64,000 nt of DNA from Fennellomyces sp. T-0311 (taxonomy: Eukaryota > Mucoromycota > Mucoromycetes > Mucorales > Lichtheimiaceae). The translations under genes were made by a program, and so were the position numbers. The notes below the pieces were generated by a model. That model saw only the letters and a program-made list of their open reading frames with translations. It was not told the DNA's origin and made no database searches. Shown piece after piece: positions 37,294-51,299 of this stretch. The stretch lies in the NCBI GenBank assembly GCA_025266875.1, contig JALLLT010000002.1, positions 1,488,001 to 1,552,000 on the forward strand. Direction: 5' to 3'. How positions within the stretch are numbered: position 1 is the stretch's first letter; the number at the start of each line of letters is the position of its first letter.

Positions 37294-37780
37294 CTATTAT
37301 TATTTTTTTAAAAAAAAGCTTGTTACTATCAGGTCTTTTTAAAAGATAGTAGTTATTGATAAGCATACAAAGCCATTTAATTCCAAAGTGTATTGGTCGT
37401 CAAAGCGACCCTGCCTGTATATACAGTGCATGGACTTCATTTTTGATTTTGTAAAAGAGAAAAATAGGGAAAGAAAGGAAAAAGAAAATTTGACGGCTGG
37501 CGAAGTGATAGAAAGCAGCTCAACGAAAAAAAAAATAAGGAGACGTATGGAAATTCATGTTCTGCCGACGCAATTGCAAGACAAACTTGAGCGGCGTCCC
37601 TGCTGTCTGAGAGAGCAGAGTTCCCCAGTTTTTGTTTAGATCACCAACCTCTCTTTTTTTCCCTCCTTCCTCTTTTACTCTTTACCCTTTTCTTTCTTCT
37701 TTCACACACATACACACACCACTTCTTTCTTTTTTCCTTTTTTTTATGTTTTTTAGAACTATCTAAGAACATATCATAAC
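37294..37780. promoter_or_regulatory. Divergent promoter region with pyrimidine tract before NHA1
   Basis: Between divergent starts of the PPxY protein and the antiporter. On the plus strand, 37645-37755 is almost entirely pyrimidine (T and C runs), typical of strong fungal 5' regions. The role is inferred from composition and position. Confidence 0.4.
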
Positions 37781-40647
37781 ATGACCGTTAATCTCATTCC
37801 TGGCGAATTTTCGCCTTTCACGATCGCCGTCGCGGTCCTCAGTGGATTCATTGTCTTTTTTGGCTACATTTCCATGTTCCTCAAAGAACGTCTTTTCCTA
37901 TCCGAAGCATGTAAGGAAAAGAAGGGATCGACCGACGCTCGAGGCATATATCGGAGAAAAAAAAGCTCATCCCCTTGATTCCTTTTTTCTGTAGTCGTGG
38001 CACTCATTGTCGGAATCATCGCTGGACCACTTGTTGCCAACGGAATTAACCCGTATTCATGGGAAAACAACGATGAGATTACCAAGCAGTTGACTCGTTG
38101 CATTATAGCTATCCAGGTAGGCAAAATCGTTCTCGAAAACCAAATGCTTTCATTAACTTGGGTGTGTGCGAATAATATAGGTGATGGCCGTTGGAATTGA
38201 GTTGCCTAAGTAATTAAACTTGTAACTTTGTTCTATTGCTGTTTACTAACATATAGAAAAACAAATCAGACACTATCTTAAGAAAGAGTGGCTTACAATG
38301 TTCATGCTGTTGATCCCTGTCATGTTGTTTATGTGGCTAGTAAGTGGATTGTTTATCTATTTGCTCGTGCCACCAATCAATTATGCAAGTATACTTTAAC
38401 ACCAGCAACCCTATGATTCTAATGTTTATTTTAATAGCTTGAATCGCTAGTGATCGCGGCTTGTATCTGCCCTACCGACCCAGTAAGTTTATTCGAGACC
38501 CACTCTAGCTTTGCTCCTTTTTTACTATTCATGCATGGAACCCGGCTTATCTTGCCATCTATTTTACCTGTCCCCTTAAAAATATTTTTTCTACTTGTGA
38601 TCTACCATGCAGAAAGGGGGCTTAGGATACGAAAAAGAATATGCAAAAAAAAACTTATCCATTATATCTTCGTAGATTTTGGCCAACTCTGTTGTTAAAG
38701 GAAGATTCGCCGAAAAGCACGTCCCCGGGCACATTCGAAACGCGCTTTCCGCTGAAAGGTAGAAGAAAACGAAAAAAAAAAACAAATGAAAAGGAAAAAA
38801 GGAATACTATTCGAATTTTTTTTAACACAATGCTAGTGGCGCGAACGATGGCATGGGATTTCCATTCTTATTTCTGGCCATCTTCTTGTTAGGTGAAGAT
38901 CATGTCGGTAAAGCAATAGGGAAATGGGTCTACGAGACATGCTTATTTCAAATCGCCCTTTCATGCGTGATTGGTGTTATTGTGGGTTATGTGGCTCGCA
39001 AGATGCTTCAATGGTCTGAACGGCAGTAAGTTTTGAATTTTCGTATCATGGTGACTTAAAAGCTAAAAAGCACACCAGCCATTTGATTGACAAACCATCG
39101 TTCTTATCCTTTGCCATTGCTCTCTCTGTAAGTACATGCAAGAAAAAAAGGTTTTCGCTCTTTAAGAAAATTTAAGTATTGACAAGGAGCGTGTTTATTT
39201 TGGGGGCACCGGGAGATTAGTTGTTTTTGATGAGCATGACAGGATTTTCGGGAAGCGACGATGTCTTGGCGTGCTTTGCCGCAGGGAATGCGTTTTCCTG
39301 GGACGACTGGTTCAGAAAAGAAACCGAGGAAGCGCATTTCCAAGACGTAATTGATATGATGCTTAATCTGGCTATTTTTGTCTACATTGGTGCTATTATT
39401 GTAAGTGCATGAATGTTATGTGGGAAAATACCTATTTTTTTTACTAACGACTCCATAAGCCATGGTGGTCTTTTCATGATCCAGCCTTAGGATTAACACC
39501 CTGGAGATTGGTTCTAATTGCTATTCTCGTGCTACTATTCCGTCGTCTCCCGGTTGTCGTACTCCTAAAGCCAGTGATGCCGGCCATGAAAACGTACCGG
39601 GAGGCCGTGTTCAGTGGTTGGTTCGGCCCCATGGGTGTTGGCGCAGTGTTTCTGTCCAAGATCGCCAAAGAAGAAATGGAACAAGTGTATCCTCCAGTCG
39701 AAGGGCAAGAAGAAGCTGTTGCTATTCGACTCATTAACCCTGTGGTCTTATTTGTCGTCATGTCATCCGTTTTTGTCCACGGCACAACCATTCCTTTATT
39801 CAAACTCGGCAAACGTATTCGCAGCCGCACGCTTTCATTTGCTAGCACCAGCAGTAATCAACTTACGATGCGCATTCCGAAGCTATCAGCAACGGTATCA
39901 TCACGGCGTCATCATCGACGCTCACACAATAGCCCTGAATCGTCCATGACGGAGACAGAACGCAATACAATATACAACACGGCACATCGACGGCGCAACA
40001 ATGATTCAGAAAGCAGCGAAGAGACAACGCTGCAGCCGGACTACGCAATCGATATGGCACAGGATGGATCTGACATTCCCGAAGAAGACTTTTTACCGCC
40101 TGATGAAAGCGAACCGCGGGCAAGTGAACAGCCTGGTAATTTGGAGAATCAGGCGATTCGATTCGTTGAACCAGTCAAACCACGTTCGTCCTCACAAATC
40201 CATGACGATTCTAATGTATCCGGCGGCAGTAACAGACGAAGCTGGCTTGGCAAACATAAAGGCGACGAAAACGAGGATCATCATCGATCCAAGTTCCACA
40301 TCTTTCGAGGAAAATATCACAAAAAGGGGCAGCCACACTCTGAAAAGGAGGCAGAAAGTATTCCTGATCGTCGCGCAGAAGAAGACTACCATGCTCCGCC
40401 AAAGCCTCATATTGAAGTATGGGAAGAAAACAACAAAGTCATCATCGAAGACACGTGCGATGATACACCTCAGACTGTGATCGACAAGTGTGACCCCGAT
40501 TGGCGGGAAAATGTCAAGCACGCTGTGCAAGAAAAGGAACGTGACCTTCACAATGACGTAGCCACAAGATACAGAGACGAGAATCATCCATCAGATGAGT
40601 CGTTTTCATCATCTTCTACTGCCACTAGCGCTTCCAATCTTCGTTAG
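37781..40647 (+). CDS. NHA1: Plasma-membrane Na+(K+)/H+ antiporter, NHA1/Sod2 type
   Basis: Ten exons (37781-37910, 37995-38116, 38181-38209, 38270-38384, 38438-38482, 38676-38758, 38837-39025, 39079-39127, 39221-39400, 39460-40647) join in phase to 709 residues. Exons of 29, 45 and 49 nt make it easy to mispredict. The membrane domain (about residues 1-440) has the family motifs CPTDP and GANDGMGFPF, where the Asn-Asp pair sits in the ion site, and GSDDVLACFAAGNAF. A long hydrophilic tail rich in Ser, Asp, Glu and His follows, as in yeast Nha1. It exports Na+ and K+ against protons for salt and pH tolerance. Intron 4 (38385-38437) starts with GC, not GT: only the GCAAGT donor keeps the frame and the family spacing. 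Confidence 0.92.
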
Positions 40648-40872
40648 TGTATTAGCCTTAGAGATAGTAATACCTTTTTCGGCCATTATCGTCACTTTAC
40701 TAGCTGCTTACACGAGCAACAACACTGTACAGAAATATCAAAGTTGAGATGTTCTTTCTCGAATGTAATAAAGTATGGTCTCGAAAATGCAATCTTTAAT
40801 ATAAACAAGAATCCAGATTACTGATGATCAATGCCAAAGAGAATCATGGGATGGTACAAGTGCTATATAATA

Positions 40873-42281
40873 CTATATCAGAGCTACGGGTTTCCGGGTA
40901 TCGATTGTGCACAGGGACTTGGCGTGCGCCGCTTTGGCCTCCTTGATCCAGTCCTCAGGCACGTTATACTTGTTGTGGATAACAGGTAAGCGCGACATGA
41001 TAGATACAATGGTGCTTTGACTAGTGCGGAACAAAGTGAGCATACATTCTTTCCATAACAATCGGCTTGGTCAGTACCTTGATGAGAATAACGCCGCCAT
41101 TAATGCCCAATCCGCCAGATCAACAACCTGCAGCTCTCGGCTCCATCGCGCCACGGCATCATTCATTGCAGCTTGTGATATTTCGCTCGGGAACGAAACA
41201 GCGAAACGCCACGCTAATCGTGCAGGCCATGCGGCAATATTGGCTGTTGGCGTCTTCTGGTTGCTTTGATATTTCCGTTTCCACCACCACTCAATGACAC
41301 TATACCATGGTGATGCGTCTCCCAGGTGCCGTGCTTCTTCGCGTGCCATATACCGTCCAACCAGGGTATCGAGAGGGTCATTGCCTGGCTGTGTGGGTCC
41401 GTACATGACGTAGAGCAGCAGCAACTGCTTCCAGTCTAGATTTTGCAGCATGTCGAATTTACCGCTCAGTACACTCCATGTCTTTTGATAGTAAGTGCCT
41501 TTGTCCGTGATTGTTCGCCGATACTTGTCCGCTAGTTTGGGTGATGGCGGTGATGCAATGAACAGTGCTAGCTGAATATCCTTTGCCTTGGTTGCCAAGG
41601 ATGCGGCATCTGCAATACGTCCAAAAGTCAATTGGGTGAAGATCTCCGCGTACGGGTCGTCTGGTTCGATCTTTTTGATGGAAAGGATGGCTGCCTCGAC
41701 TTCTGATGATACTGCTTGGATCAACCATTGTTTGAGTTTTAATGCTTGCTTCTTAGGGTCGCTTTCGTCAAAGAGAACCGCACACAATCGCCAGGCGTGC
41801 TGTTCGTATACTGGCAGTTGTTCGAAGCCGGGGAGAGTCAGATACGGCGTCCATCGAGTGTGCTTTTTGAGAGTGGCATGGGGCGCACAGTTGACTAGTT
41901 CAATGGTTGCCTCGCTTTTAACAAGTTGCATTGTCGACGCGTAAAGCTCTCGTCGCTAAATGACAACAATAAGAAGGCATTCTATGTCTGGTTGCACCGC
42001 CGACGCAAACGGAACTTGCCTTGGCTCTTTTTCGTTGTGTCTCTGTCATCGAATGTTGGATTGGACTGCAGGATTCGCTACGGAGTTTTGGTGAGGACGA
42101 AGTGTCGGAATCATAGCCTAATGAAGTTGGACTGGGTGCGCAGAGGGTAAGGATCATGACACCCCATCTCAGTCGAGTAGGCGGGTTACCTGTCTACAAT
42201 CTTGCGCTTCCGCTTGATTGATGTTTCTTCGACGGCAGTCTCTTCTGAATGGGAGCGCTTTTTACTGCACAGCTGTTGCAT
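40873..42281 (-). CDS. Nup96/Nup145C-like nucleoporin, encoded separately
   Basis: Four exons (42281-42190, 42131-42020, 41955-41078, 41020-40873) join in phase to 409 residues. The basic N-terminus holds nuclear-localisation-like clusters (KKR, KRKRK, RKRAKRR). The rest is alpha-helical and matches the Nup96 domain of the Y-complex scaffold; examples are FGRIADAASLATKAKDIQLA and, at the end, VPEDWIKEAKAAHAKS. Nup96 normally arises by self-cleavage of a Nup98-Nup96 precursor, but here it has its own ATG 137 bp after the stop of the NUP98 gene on the same strand. It lacks the Sec13-binding blade region, so the start may be incomplete or the protein short. Intron 2 (41956-42019) has a GC donor (AAG|GCAAGT). 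Confidence 0.8.
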
Positions 42282-42324
42282 GGTGTTAAAGAAAGAGGGA
42301 GAAGCAGCGTGTGACTGGAAATGC

Positions 42325-42330
42325 TTTATT
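42325..42330 (-). terminator. Polyadenylation signal AATAAA
   Basis: A perfect AATAAA on the minus strand in the 137-bp gap after the NUP98 stop. It supports two separate transcripts for NUP98 and the Nup96-like gene rather than one fused mRNA. Confidence 0.5.
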
Positions 42331-42418
42331 GAGGTTGTTATGGGAGATGAGAAGAGTGATATAAAAGAATCAAACTAGACTAAGGGGAAATTACTATGCT
42401 ACCGTTTTCGTGCTTTCT

Positions 42419-45400
42419 TTAAAACGAGTCCACAATGAATGTCCATACGCCTTTCTCGACCGTGTAGTTGACGAACTCGACGTCTTCGCGGTTACGCAGT
42501 CTGTCGAGGAACTGCTTGAAGCGAGGATGGTTGGGGTCTCGGAGGGGAGCGCGGGTCTCCTTGTCGAACATGTAGCAGTTCTCTAGGCTCACGGTGGCAG
42601 GCACGTTCAGTGCTGTGCCCTTGGGTACCTTCTGGTCATGGTCAGGGTAGATCACAACGCTCTTTACTTCAATCACTACGATCGTGCCCATGATATCGTG
42701 CAGGTTCGTCTCCGACAGATCTACGGGCTGGTTGAATCGTACTTGACCATACCCGCGACGGCCCACTAGAAAATTGTCCACGCGCTTAAGTTCGTCCTTG
42801 GTCATCGATTGCAGCGTTTCCAGTGTGGGCGACGAAAAATAGCCTTGCTGCGCAGCTGTCGAGGAGTATGCGCCGGGTGCGACGAGTTGGCTGGAGACGG
42901 CTGGGGTGGGTGGGTTGGAGGAAGCCGTTGGGTGAACAGCTGCTGACGAAGATCCTGCAATAGCAGCAGAAGATGAAGCAGCTGCTTCCTTGGCACGATC
43001 ATTGCCACTTTTCAGTGCGCGCATAGCCATTGCGGGATCAACAATGGCGACGGGCTTGCCTGACTTTTTAGCCACAAGCGATGCAATGTCTGCCGAATCA
43101 ACGTCCTTTTCAAACACAAGTTTCTTGTTGTTGGAGCGTGGGCTGAATGCACCAGGGCCGAGGATGGTATCGTCGCTGAAGCCCTCGAGAGAGCTCATGC
43201 GCTTGCTTGCGGGCGAACGGTTCGCAGAACCAAGGGCGAAACCGCGCAACTTGATCTTGGAGACGACTCGTGGCGAGATGGGACGGTGCGGAGCCGTGGG
43301 TTTCTTGACGGTGTCCAGAGATACAGCACTCGGGCCAGTCTTGGCGCCACCTGTGGCAGTGGTCTTGCTAGTGTCGAACAGAGGGTTGCTGCCGTATGGG
43401 CTCTTATCAACCGTGGCAATCAATGGCTGTTGCTGTTGACCGGGCTGCAGACCGCCGGTGCCAAATGATGTCAGGCCACCAGTGGCTGGCAAGGTGAAGC
43501 TGCTGCCCGCTTGATTTTGGGTACCAAAGCCGCCAAAACCTGTGGTTCCCGTCTGGTTATTGTTAAACAAGCTTGTGGTACCGGTAGTACCTGTGGCGGG
43601 TTTGTTGAAGAGACTTGAACCGCCAAAGCCTCCGGTGGTTGCTCCGGTGCCAAATCCGCCGGTGGTTGCTGTGGTGTTACCAAACAGTGAAGGTGTGGAT
43701 GTGGCAGGCTTGTTAGCACCAAAGAGACTGGTTTGCTGTTGTTGCTGTGGCTGTCCGAAACCACCCGTTGCACCCGTGTTGGTCTGGCCGAATCCGCCAA
43801 AGCCAGTGGTTGTGGTGCCTGTTTGCGCGCCAGGTGTGTTGAAGGAGAATGACGTGGCGGGTTTGCTCGTCGCTGTTGATCCGAATCCACCGGTGCCAAA
43901 CCCACCCGCCGTACCGAATCCAGTGGTAGTTGTACCTGTAAGCTTCTGTCCAAACCCACCAAAGGCGGACTGCTGTTGATTCGCTTGTTGACCAAAGGCT
44001 GGGGTTGTACCTGCTCCTTGTCCAAACGCAGGCGTGGTCGATGTTGCTCCGAATCCACCTGTGGCTGGCTGTGTGCCTCCTATAGTTACAAAGGTTATAA
44101 GCCTCGTCATTGAAAGAGCCAGACTTACTATTTTAGCTTACCGAATAAGGGTTTCGCGGCATTGTTTGCGGCAGCACCGAAGCCTCCGGTCGCACCGAAT
44201 CCACCCGTGTTGGTTGGAGTGGACCCAAAGCCACCAATGCCACTACCAAAACCGCTCGTTGCCGTGTTTCCAAATGCTGATGTGCCTGACGCTGGTTGCT
44301 GGGCACCAAACAGCCCGGTGCCAGTGTTTGTGGATCCAAAAGCGCCGGCTTGTTGTTGTGGTTGACCAAAAGCGCCGGTCGTCTGTTGCTGACCAAAGGC
44401 ATTTTGTTGCTGTGCAGGCTGGCCAAACCCACCCGTTGCCGTGCTACCGAATCCTCCCATCGTGTTGGATGCTCCAAAGGCACCACCACCACCTGCGGCT
44501 GCCGATGACTTGCGGTTTTGCATATAATCTTGCAATCGGAGCTCTTCAAGAGAGTAGTTTCGGTATTGCGGCATGGCCGTAATTGTCTGGAAGAGATTGT
44601 TGGTGCCCGAGGCGATATCGCGATCTTGCGTTGGTTGGAAATCTCCTGCGCCAGTACCTTGATTGGCACCACCCGCGGGTTGGCCAAAGGCAGATGTCGA
44701 ACCCATGCCTCCCCCAAACGCGGATTGCTGCGGTTGCTGTTGTCCGAACGCGCTAGGTGCCGAGCTTACACCACCGCCGAACACGCTGCCAGTCGATGTG
44801 TTACCAGTCGAGCCAAAGGCACTAGGTCGACTTTGGCCAAACAGACCGCCTCCAGTCTGTGTGGTGGCTGCAGCGCCAAATGCTGGGGCTGCACCCGAGC
44901 CTAAAACAATAAGTAGACAATGAATCAGTCCAGCTTCTTATACAAACGCCAACGCTCTACTTACTGGCTCCAAAACCTCCTCCGCCAAATCCGGTAGATT
45001 GCTGCTGTGGTTGTTGAGTTCCTAAGGAAGAGCGATATGTCAGTTTGATTCGTTTTTTCTCCTCTCCGCATCGAGTCGTACCTGAGCCGAATGCAGACGT
45101 TCCGCCGAACGCAGATGGTCTCGCTTGACCGAATGCCGATCCTGTGTTTGTTCCAAAGGCTATGCGAGGGTGCGGTTATTAGCATAATTGTCACTTTGAT
45201 TCTCCTTTTGACCATCAATGAATGGGGGGTCATTCACGCTGTAACTCACCGGACGTTCCACCTGCACCGAATGCACTTGGCTGTGACTGACCGAATGCTC
45301 CGCCGGTTGTATTAGCTGTGGATCCAAACGCGCCTCCTGCTGGTTGCGATCCGAATGCTTTGGAGTACAGTTAATGATTATGTTTCCATTCAAGGATTTT

Positions 45401-45551
45401 GTAATCTCTGTTGAAAAAGAAACCTACCTCCACCTCCTCCTCCGAATGCAGACGTTTGTTGTTGCTGAGGTTGTTGTTGACCAAAGACGGAATTCTGCTG
45501 GGGTTGCTGACCGAAGCCACCACCACTGCCAAATGCGCTTTTGCCAAACAT
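42419..45551 (-). CDS. NUP98: FG nucleoporin Nup98 (Nup100/Nup116 type)
   Basis: Six exons (45551-45428, 45357-45250, 45159-45082, 45021-44965, 44900-44142, 44079-42419) join in phase to 928 residues. It is packed with GFG, GLFG and SAFG repeats, which bind transport receptors and form the pore barrier. A GLEBS Rae1/Gle2-binding segment (FQPTQDRDIASGTNNLFQTI onward) interrupts the repeats. The C-terminal autoproteolytic-fold domain runs through GYGQVRFNQPVDL and ends FIVDSF-stop. The usual HF-S/T cleavage site is absent because the protein stops exactly there, as in unfused Nup100/Nup116. The four short FG exons suggest exon-level expansion of repeats. Confidence 0.93.
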
Positions 45552-45718
45552 GACGGCTGGAAAGAACTGAAGAAACAAAGTGGAAGTCGCGTCGCTTTTT
45601 TTCAACTGCAAAAAAAGTCCGCAGCACCAGCTAAAAATTCACCTGTGTCTGCTGCGACACAGCCTGTGTGAGACCACCCGTTGCAATTCTCCCGGCTGCG
45701 TCCGTGGCATCTGCTTGA

Positions 45719-46182
45719 CTACGCTTCCACTATCTTGTCGGCGTGGTGAAAAGTGCCTGACAACAAATTCACGCTGGTTTCCACGCCAATTGAAACGTGG
45801 TAACTGTGCTGAATGTTTGATTTACTGCACTGGAAGCTCTGCTTGACCGGAAGCAGGATTTTCAGGTAACTGCCGATAGGGACATCCTTCGTATCATGTG
45901 TCTCGCTGTTATTCTCTATCGGCAGCGTTGAAATAACGGGCTGACAACATATTTTTACCACACGTGATCTGATAAGTCTCCTCTGTGCGTTTTCGCATGT
46001 GCTCCTTCTTTCGCGCCACACACGCGCTGCCGCAGCAGTGCCTTGATTGCATTAATAACGGATGGCCGAGTGTCAATCGTATCGCCAGTTAGGCATGCTA
46101 CCAATGCTCCTGACGACGAATCTTCCCTTGCAGTACCAGCAGGGAGCTTTGGGCTCATGCAGATGTATTTTGTCCAAAGCAA
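45719..46182 (-). pseudogene. Arrestin-like C-domain relic with frameshift
   Basis: Two overlapping minus-strand frames together read like the second half of an alpha-arrestin. Frame one gives SVINAIKALLRQRV; frame two continues ENAQRRLIRSRVV and VPIGSYLKILLPV and ends HHADKIVEA-stop. The switch falls at about 46005-46020 in a GCGCGTGTGTGG run. No intron with good borders fixes it. The 5' half is missing; the capping enzyme promoter now lies there. Fungal alpha-arrestins recruit Rsp5 to membrane cargo. The match is by pattern only and is tentative. Confidence 0.35.
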
Positions 46183-46264
46183 AGGCAGCTAGTCGGCAGT
46201 AGTAACACAGAAATTGGAAGAAGGGTTAATTCCCACTCCTCCTTCCTCTTTCTTCCTTACACAA

Positions 46265-47918
46265 ATGAACCATAGTGTTGTGCCGAACATTCCTGGAATC
46301 CCGGTTTCGAATGATCGGTTTCTGCGGGAAAAAGTTGCAGAACTATTGCAAATGCGAAGCTACAGGTTGCTCTCTAGCTCTCTTTTTACGCTCTTCAAAG
46401 AGCTAAATGAAAAGGAAGAAAAGACTGATCAGAGAGATGGATTTATAGATTTCCAGGTGCGCAGCCTGTAAGCTTTGGTTCTCAACAATTAAAAGACCTT
46501 GAGAAAGAAGAGTATGTGTTGAAAACCCTTCTTTTTATACCGCATGTCTTTACGCGTAACATTCAGTTGACATTAGCCGATCCGTCCTAGTTACTATGTA
46601 GCCGAAAAGTCAGATGGTGTTCGTTGCTTGGCATTACTCACAGTAAACGATCGAAAAGAAAGCAAAGTCTACCTGGTATAAACACGTCCTTCTCTATTTG
46701 TTCGTGCACTGCTTCTAAACAAATGCCACCTAGTTCGATCGCAAAAGCAATTTTCACGTTGTCGACAACATACAATTCCCCATTCCTCAAGATCCCTCCT
46801 TTCGTAAATGCCATACCGACACCATTATCGATGGCGAGATTGTTCTAGACACCGAGCCGGATGGCAGCGTTAGTTTGGACTCTCGTTCACGTGCAGTACT
46901 TGAAAAACTGACACACGCCTGTTTTCACGCATATAGACTCAGTTACGGTTCTTGCTGTTCGACTGCCTTGTGATTCAAAAAAAGCTGCTGATAACGAGAG
47001 ATCTCATGAAGCGGCTTGGTGTGCGTACTTTAATCGAGTCCAACAATCACGGATTACTTATTGGTCTTGTTAGTATCTTCGCAGCGACATCATACGCCCA
47101 CATCACGCCATGTTAAAAAAAAACCCGCATATGCGCAAGCACCAGCCATTCGCGTGAGTTTACCCGGGAGTGTTGCAACAGAGACGTCGCACACGCTAAC
47201 ATGCCATAACAGTGTAGAGTTCAAGGAACAGCAGTTCACGTACCATCTCGACGTTGTGTTCAAGCAAATCATTCCGGCACTGAAGCATGGCAATGATGGT
47301 CTGATATTCACAGCAGTCAATGCGCCTTATGCTTTGGGAACTTGCGAAAAAATGTAAGGCGCTGTGAAAGATATCGACACAAACGAGAATATTAAAAGGA
47401 ACAATCAGGATAAAGTGGAAGCCGGCCAACGAAAACTCGATCGACTTTAAAGTGAGACTAAAGTTTCCCGGTATGACAACCATCCCTGGTGTCGAAGACA
47501 CGCGCGCAAAACCGCGGATAGATTTGCTTGTATGGCAGGGTGAGGACCGATACGAGGATTTCGGCGAGCTTGGGATCACAGACGATGAATGGAAAAAGAT
47601 GTTTGGAGATAGCCCGAAAAAGCTACAGAACCGGATCATCGAGTGCAACTACGATCCTGATGCACAGGAAAAACTCAATTTACGTTCACCATGGAGATTC
47701 ATGCGTTTCCGTGACGACAAACCTGATGGTAACCATCAGAGCACTGTCAGTAAAGTTCTTGACAGTATCAGAGATGCTGTAACACAAGAAGAGGTCGGTG
47801 CCATGCACTACACTTCGTACATGTGTTTTGCTGACATGTTCAATAGTTGATAGAGAAAATCCCGGCGATTCGGGATGCATGGGCGGAAAGAAAGAACAAG
47901 GCTGAAAAACGCGATTAG
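46265..47918 (+). CDS. CEG1: mRNA capping enzyme, guanylyltransferase
   Basis: Nine exons (46265-46365, 46449-46511, 46591-46675, 46734-46868, 46937-47037, 47085-47153, 47213-47353, 47409-47793, 47847-47918) join in phase to 383 residues, a size typical of fungal Ceg1. The catalytic lysine motif is EKSDGVR, followed by IIDGEIV and FLLFDCLVI, then DGLIFTAV and LKWKPANENSIDF, the nucleotidyltransferase motifs in order. It transfers GMP from GTP to diphosphate-ended nascent mRNA in the nucleus. It has no N-terminal triphosphatase, so a separate Cet1-like subunit is expected. The donor after exon 5 (GA|GTCC) is weak and chosen by phase, so that junction is the least certain. Confidence 0.92.
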
Positions 47919-48065
47919 ATTTGTTTTCTTTTTTAAAGTTACGTTCACACATGCATAACGCATACTTCTTTGTACGACACGCACAGACCAGCAGCAATCT
48001 ACACATTTGCATATAACAATTGGGAATCTTTTTTTTTACCAGCGCATATTTTTATTTCTTCCCAC

Positions 48066-50020
<1,955 letters not shown>

Positions 50021-51299
50021 TCTGGAAAGTGAAAAGACGCAGAAAAAAAAATGACTTTGAAAATTTTCGGAGCGAACGCGAGAGACTTTTTACTGCAGAA
50101 AGAGCCTGCCACCATGCCCCTAACTGCAATATTGTTTGATCCTTCGATAGTTTAAGTTATCCTACCCTAATGCTGTCATATCAAAAGCTGCTTTGATCTG
50201 ATTCGTCTCTATTACCACATTCCTCTTTATCCTTTCGTACGTGGCAATATGGATAATATATATATGGGAACCCTCATATCTTTAAAGTCATACAGTCGTA
50301 AGCGCAGCTTTACTGAAAGAGTACGTTATGGAAGTCATACATAATTGCCATTGCAGATCAAAAAGTAGCTTAATTGTTTGGCCGCTGCATATCCGTAGCC
50401 CCGTGACGAAATTGCTTGGCACAGAGTATATCTTACCCAGATTGGTGCGTAATCGACTTAAACTGCCGTATACCTAGCACCTCTTGAAAACCACTGTAAC
50501 TTATAAATACTCGATAGAAAGTTTTGCCATCTGGAAGTATTAAAGTAACAACTGTGCAAATGGGACATGTATCAACCTGTTACTTACATAGATGCACTTG
50601 TCTGTGAATACGACTACAAAAGGCTATAAGTGATCATTTCAACAATGGGTATACATACGTACTTTGGTTAGCATATAGTACATATAGTAGTATATACAGC
50701 AAAGTTTCGATGTTGGACTCTTGCTTGCGTAGATCATGAAATCTTCAGATGACTATTAATTAAATACATACCAAACTTATAATATGACAACTTACTTCTT
50801 ACGGTGCCGAGGGTACTGCACACAGCCTGAGCATAATGTTTATGAACATTTGACTCCAGCAATCGTCGTACTTATTCACGAAGATGATGAGTACAAAACA
50901 TTACGAGCTTTGAAGAGCCAGGCTGTCTGCCAAAGGATTCGTTAAATAATACGACTAGGTATCGAACTTTGGCAAAGCATCATTATCGATCAGAGAGAAG
51001 TGTCGCACATGACAGTTCTATTTACAAAATGGTCGGCAATAAAACTTTTTAAGCAGTCAGATTTGATGTTCGCGCACTATATGTATCGTAATGGATGGCT
51101 TTATCGCGCATCGCTCCAGTGGGTCGGTGATTTGATCTCTTGCTTGACGCGTATACGCTAGATCAGACTTGTATCCGTGGATAAAATATCAAAGTGAATC
51201 GCGGCAAATTTAAACAACAATCACCATGGGTGCTGCCATTGGTCCAGAAGCGAGCACACATGTTCCTCTTATAAGCTGGAACCATGGTCAGTTGCTACC
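50021..51299. other. Gene-poor AT-rich interval
   Basis: Upstream of MetAP2. Nothing coding or structured could be supported, apart from the presumed promoter next to 50020. Confidence 0.4.

Noticed and set aside
43471..44058. Long frames on both strands over NUP98
   Set aside because: FG-repeat DNA is low in stops in every frame; these are shadows of the repeat region.
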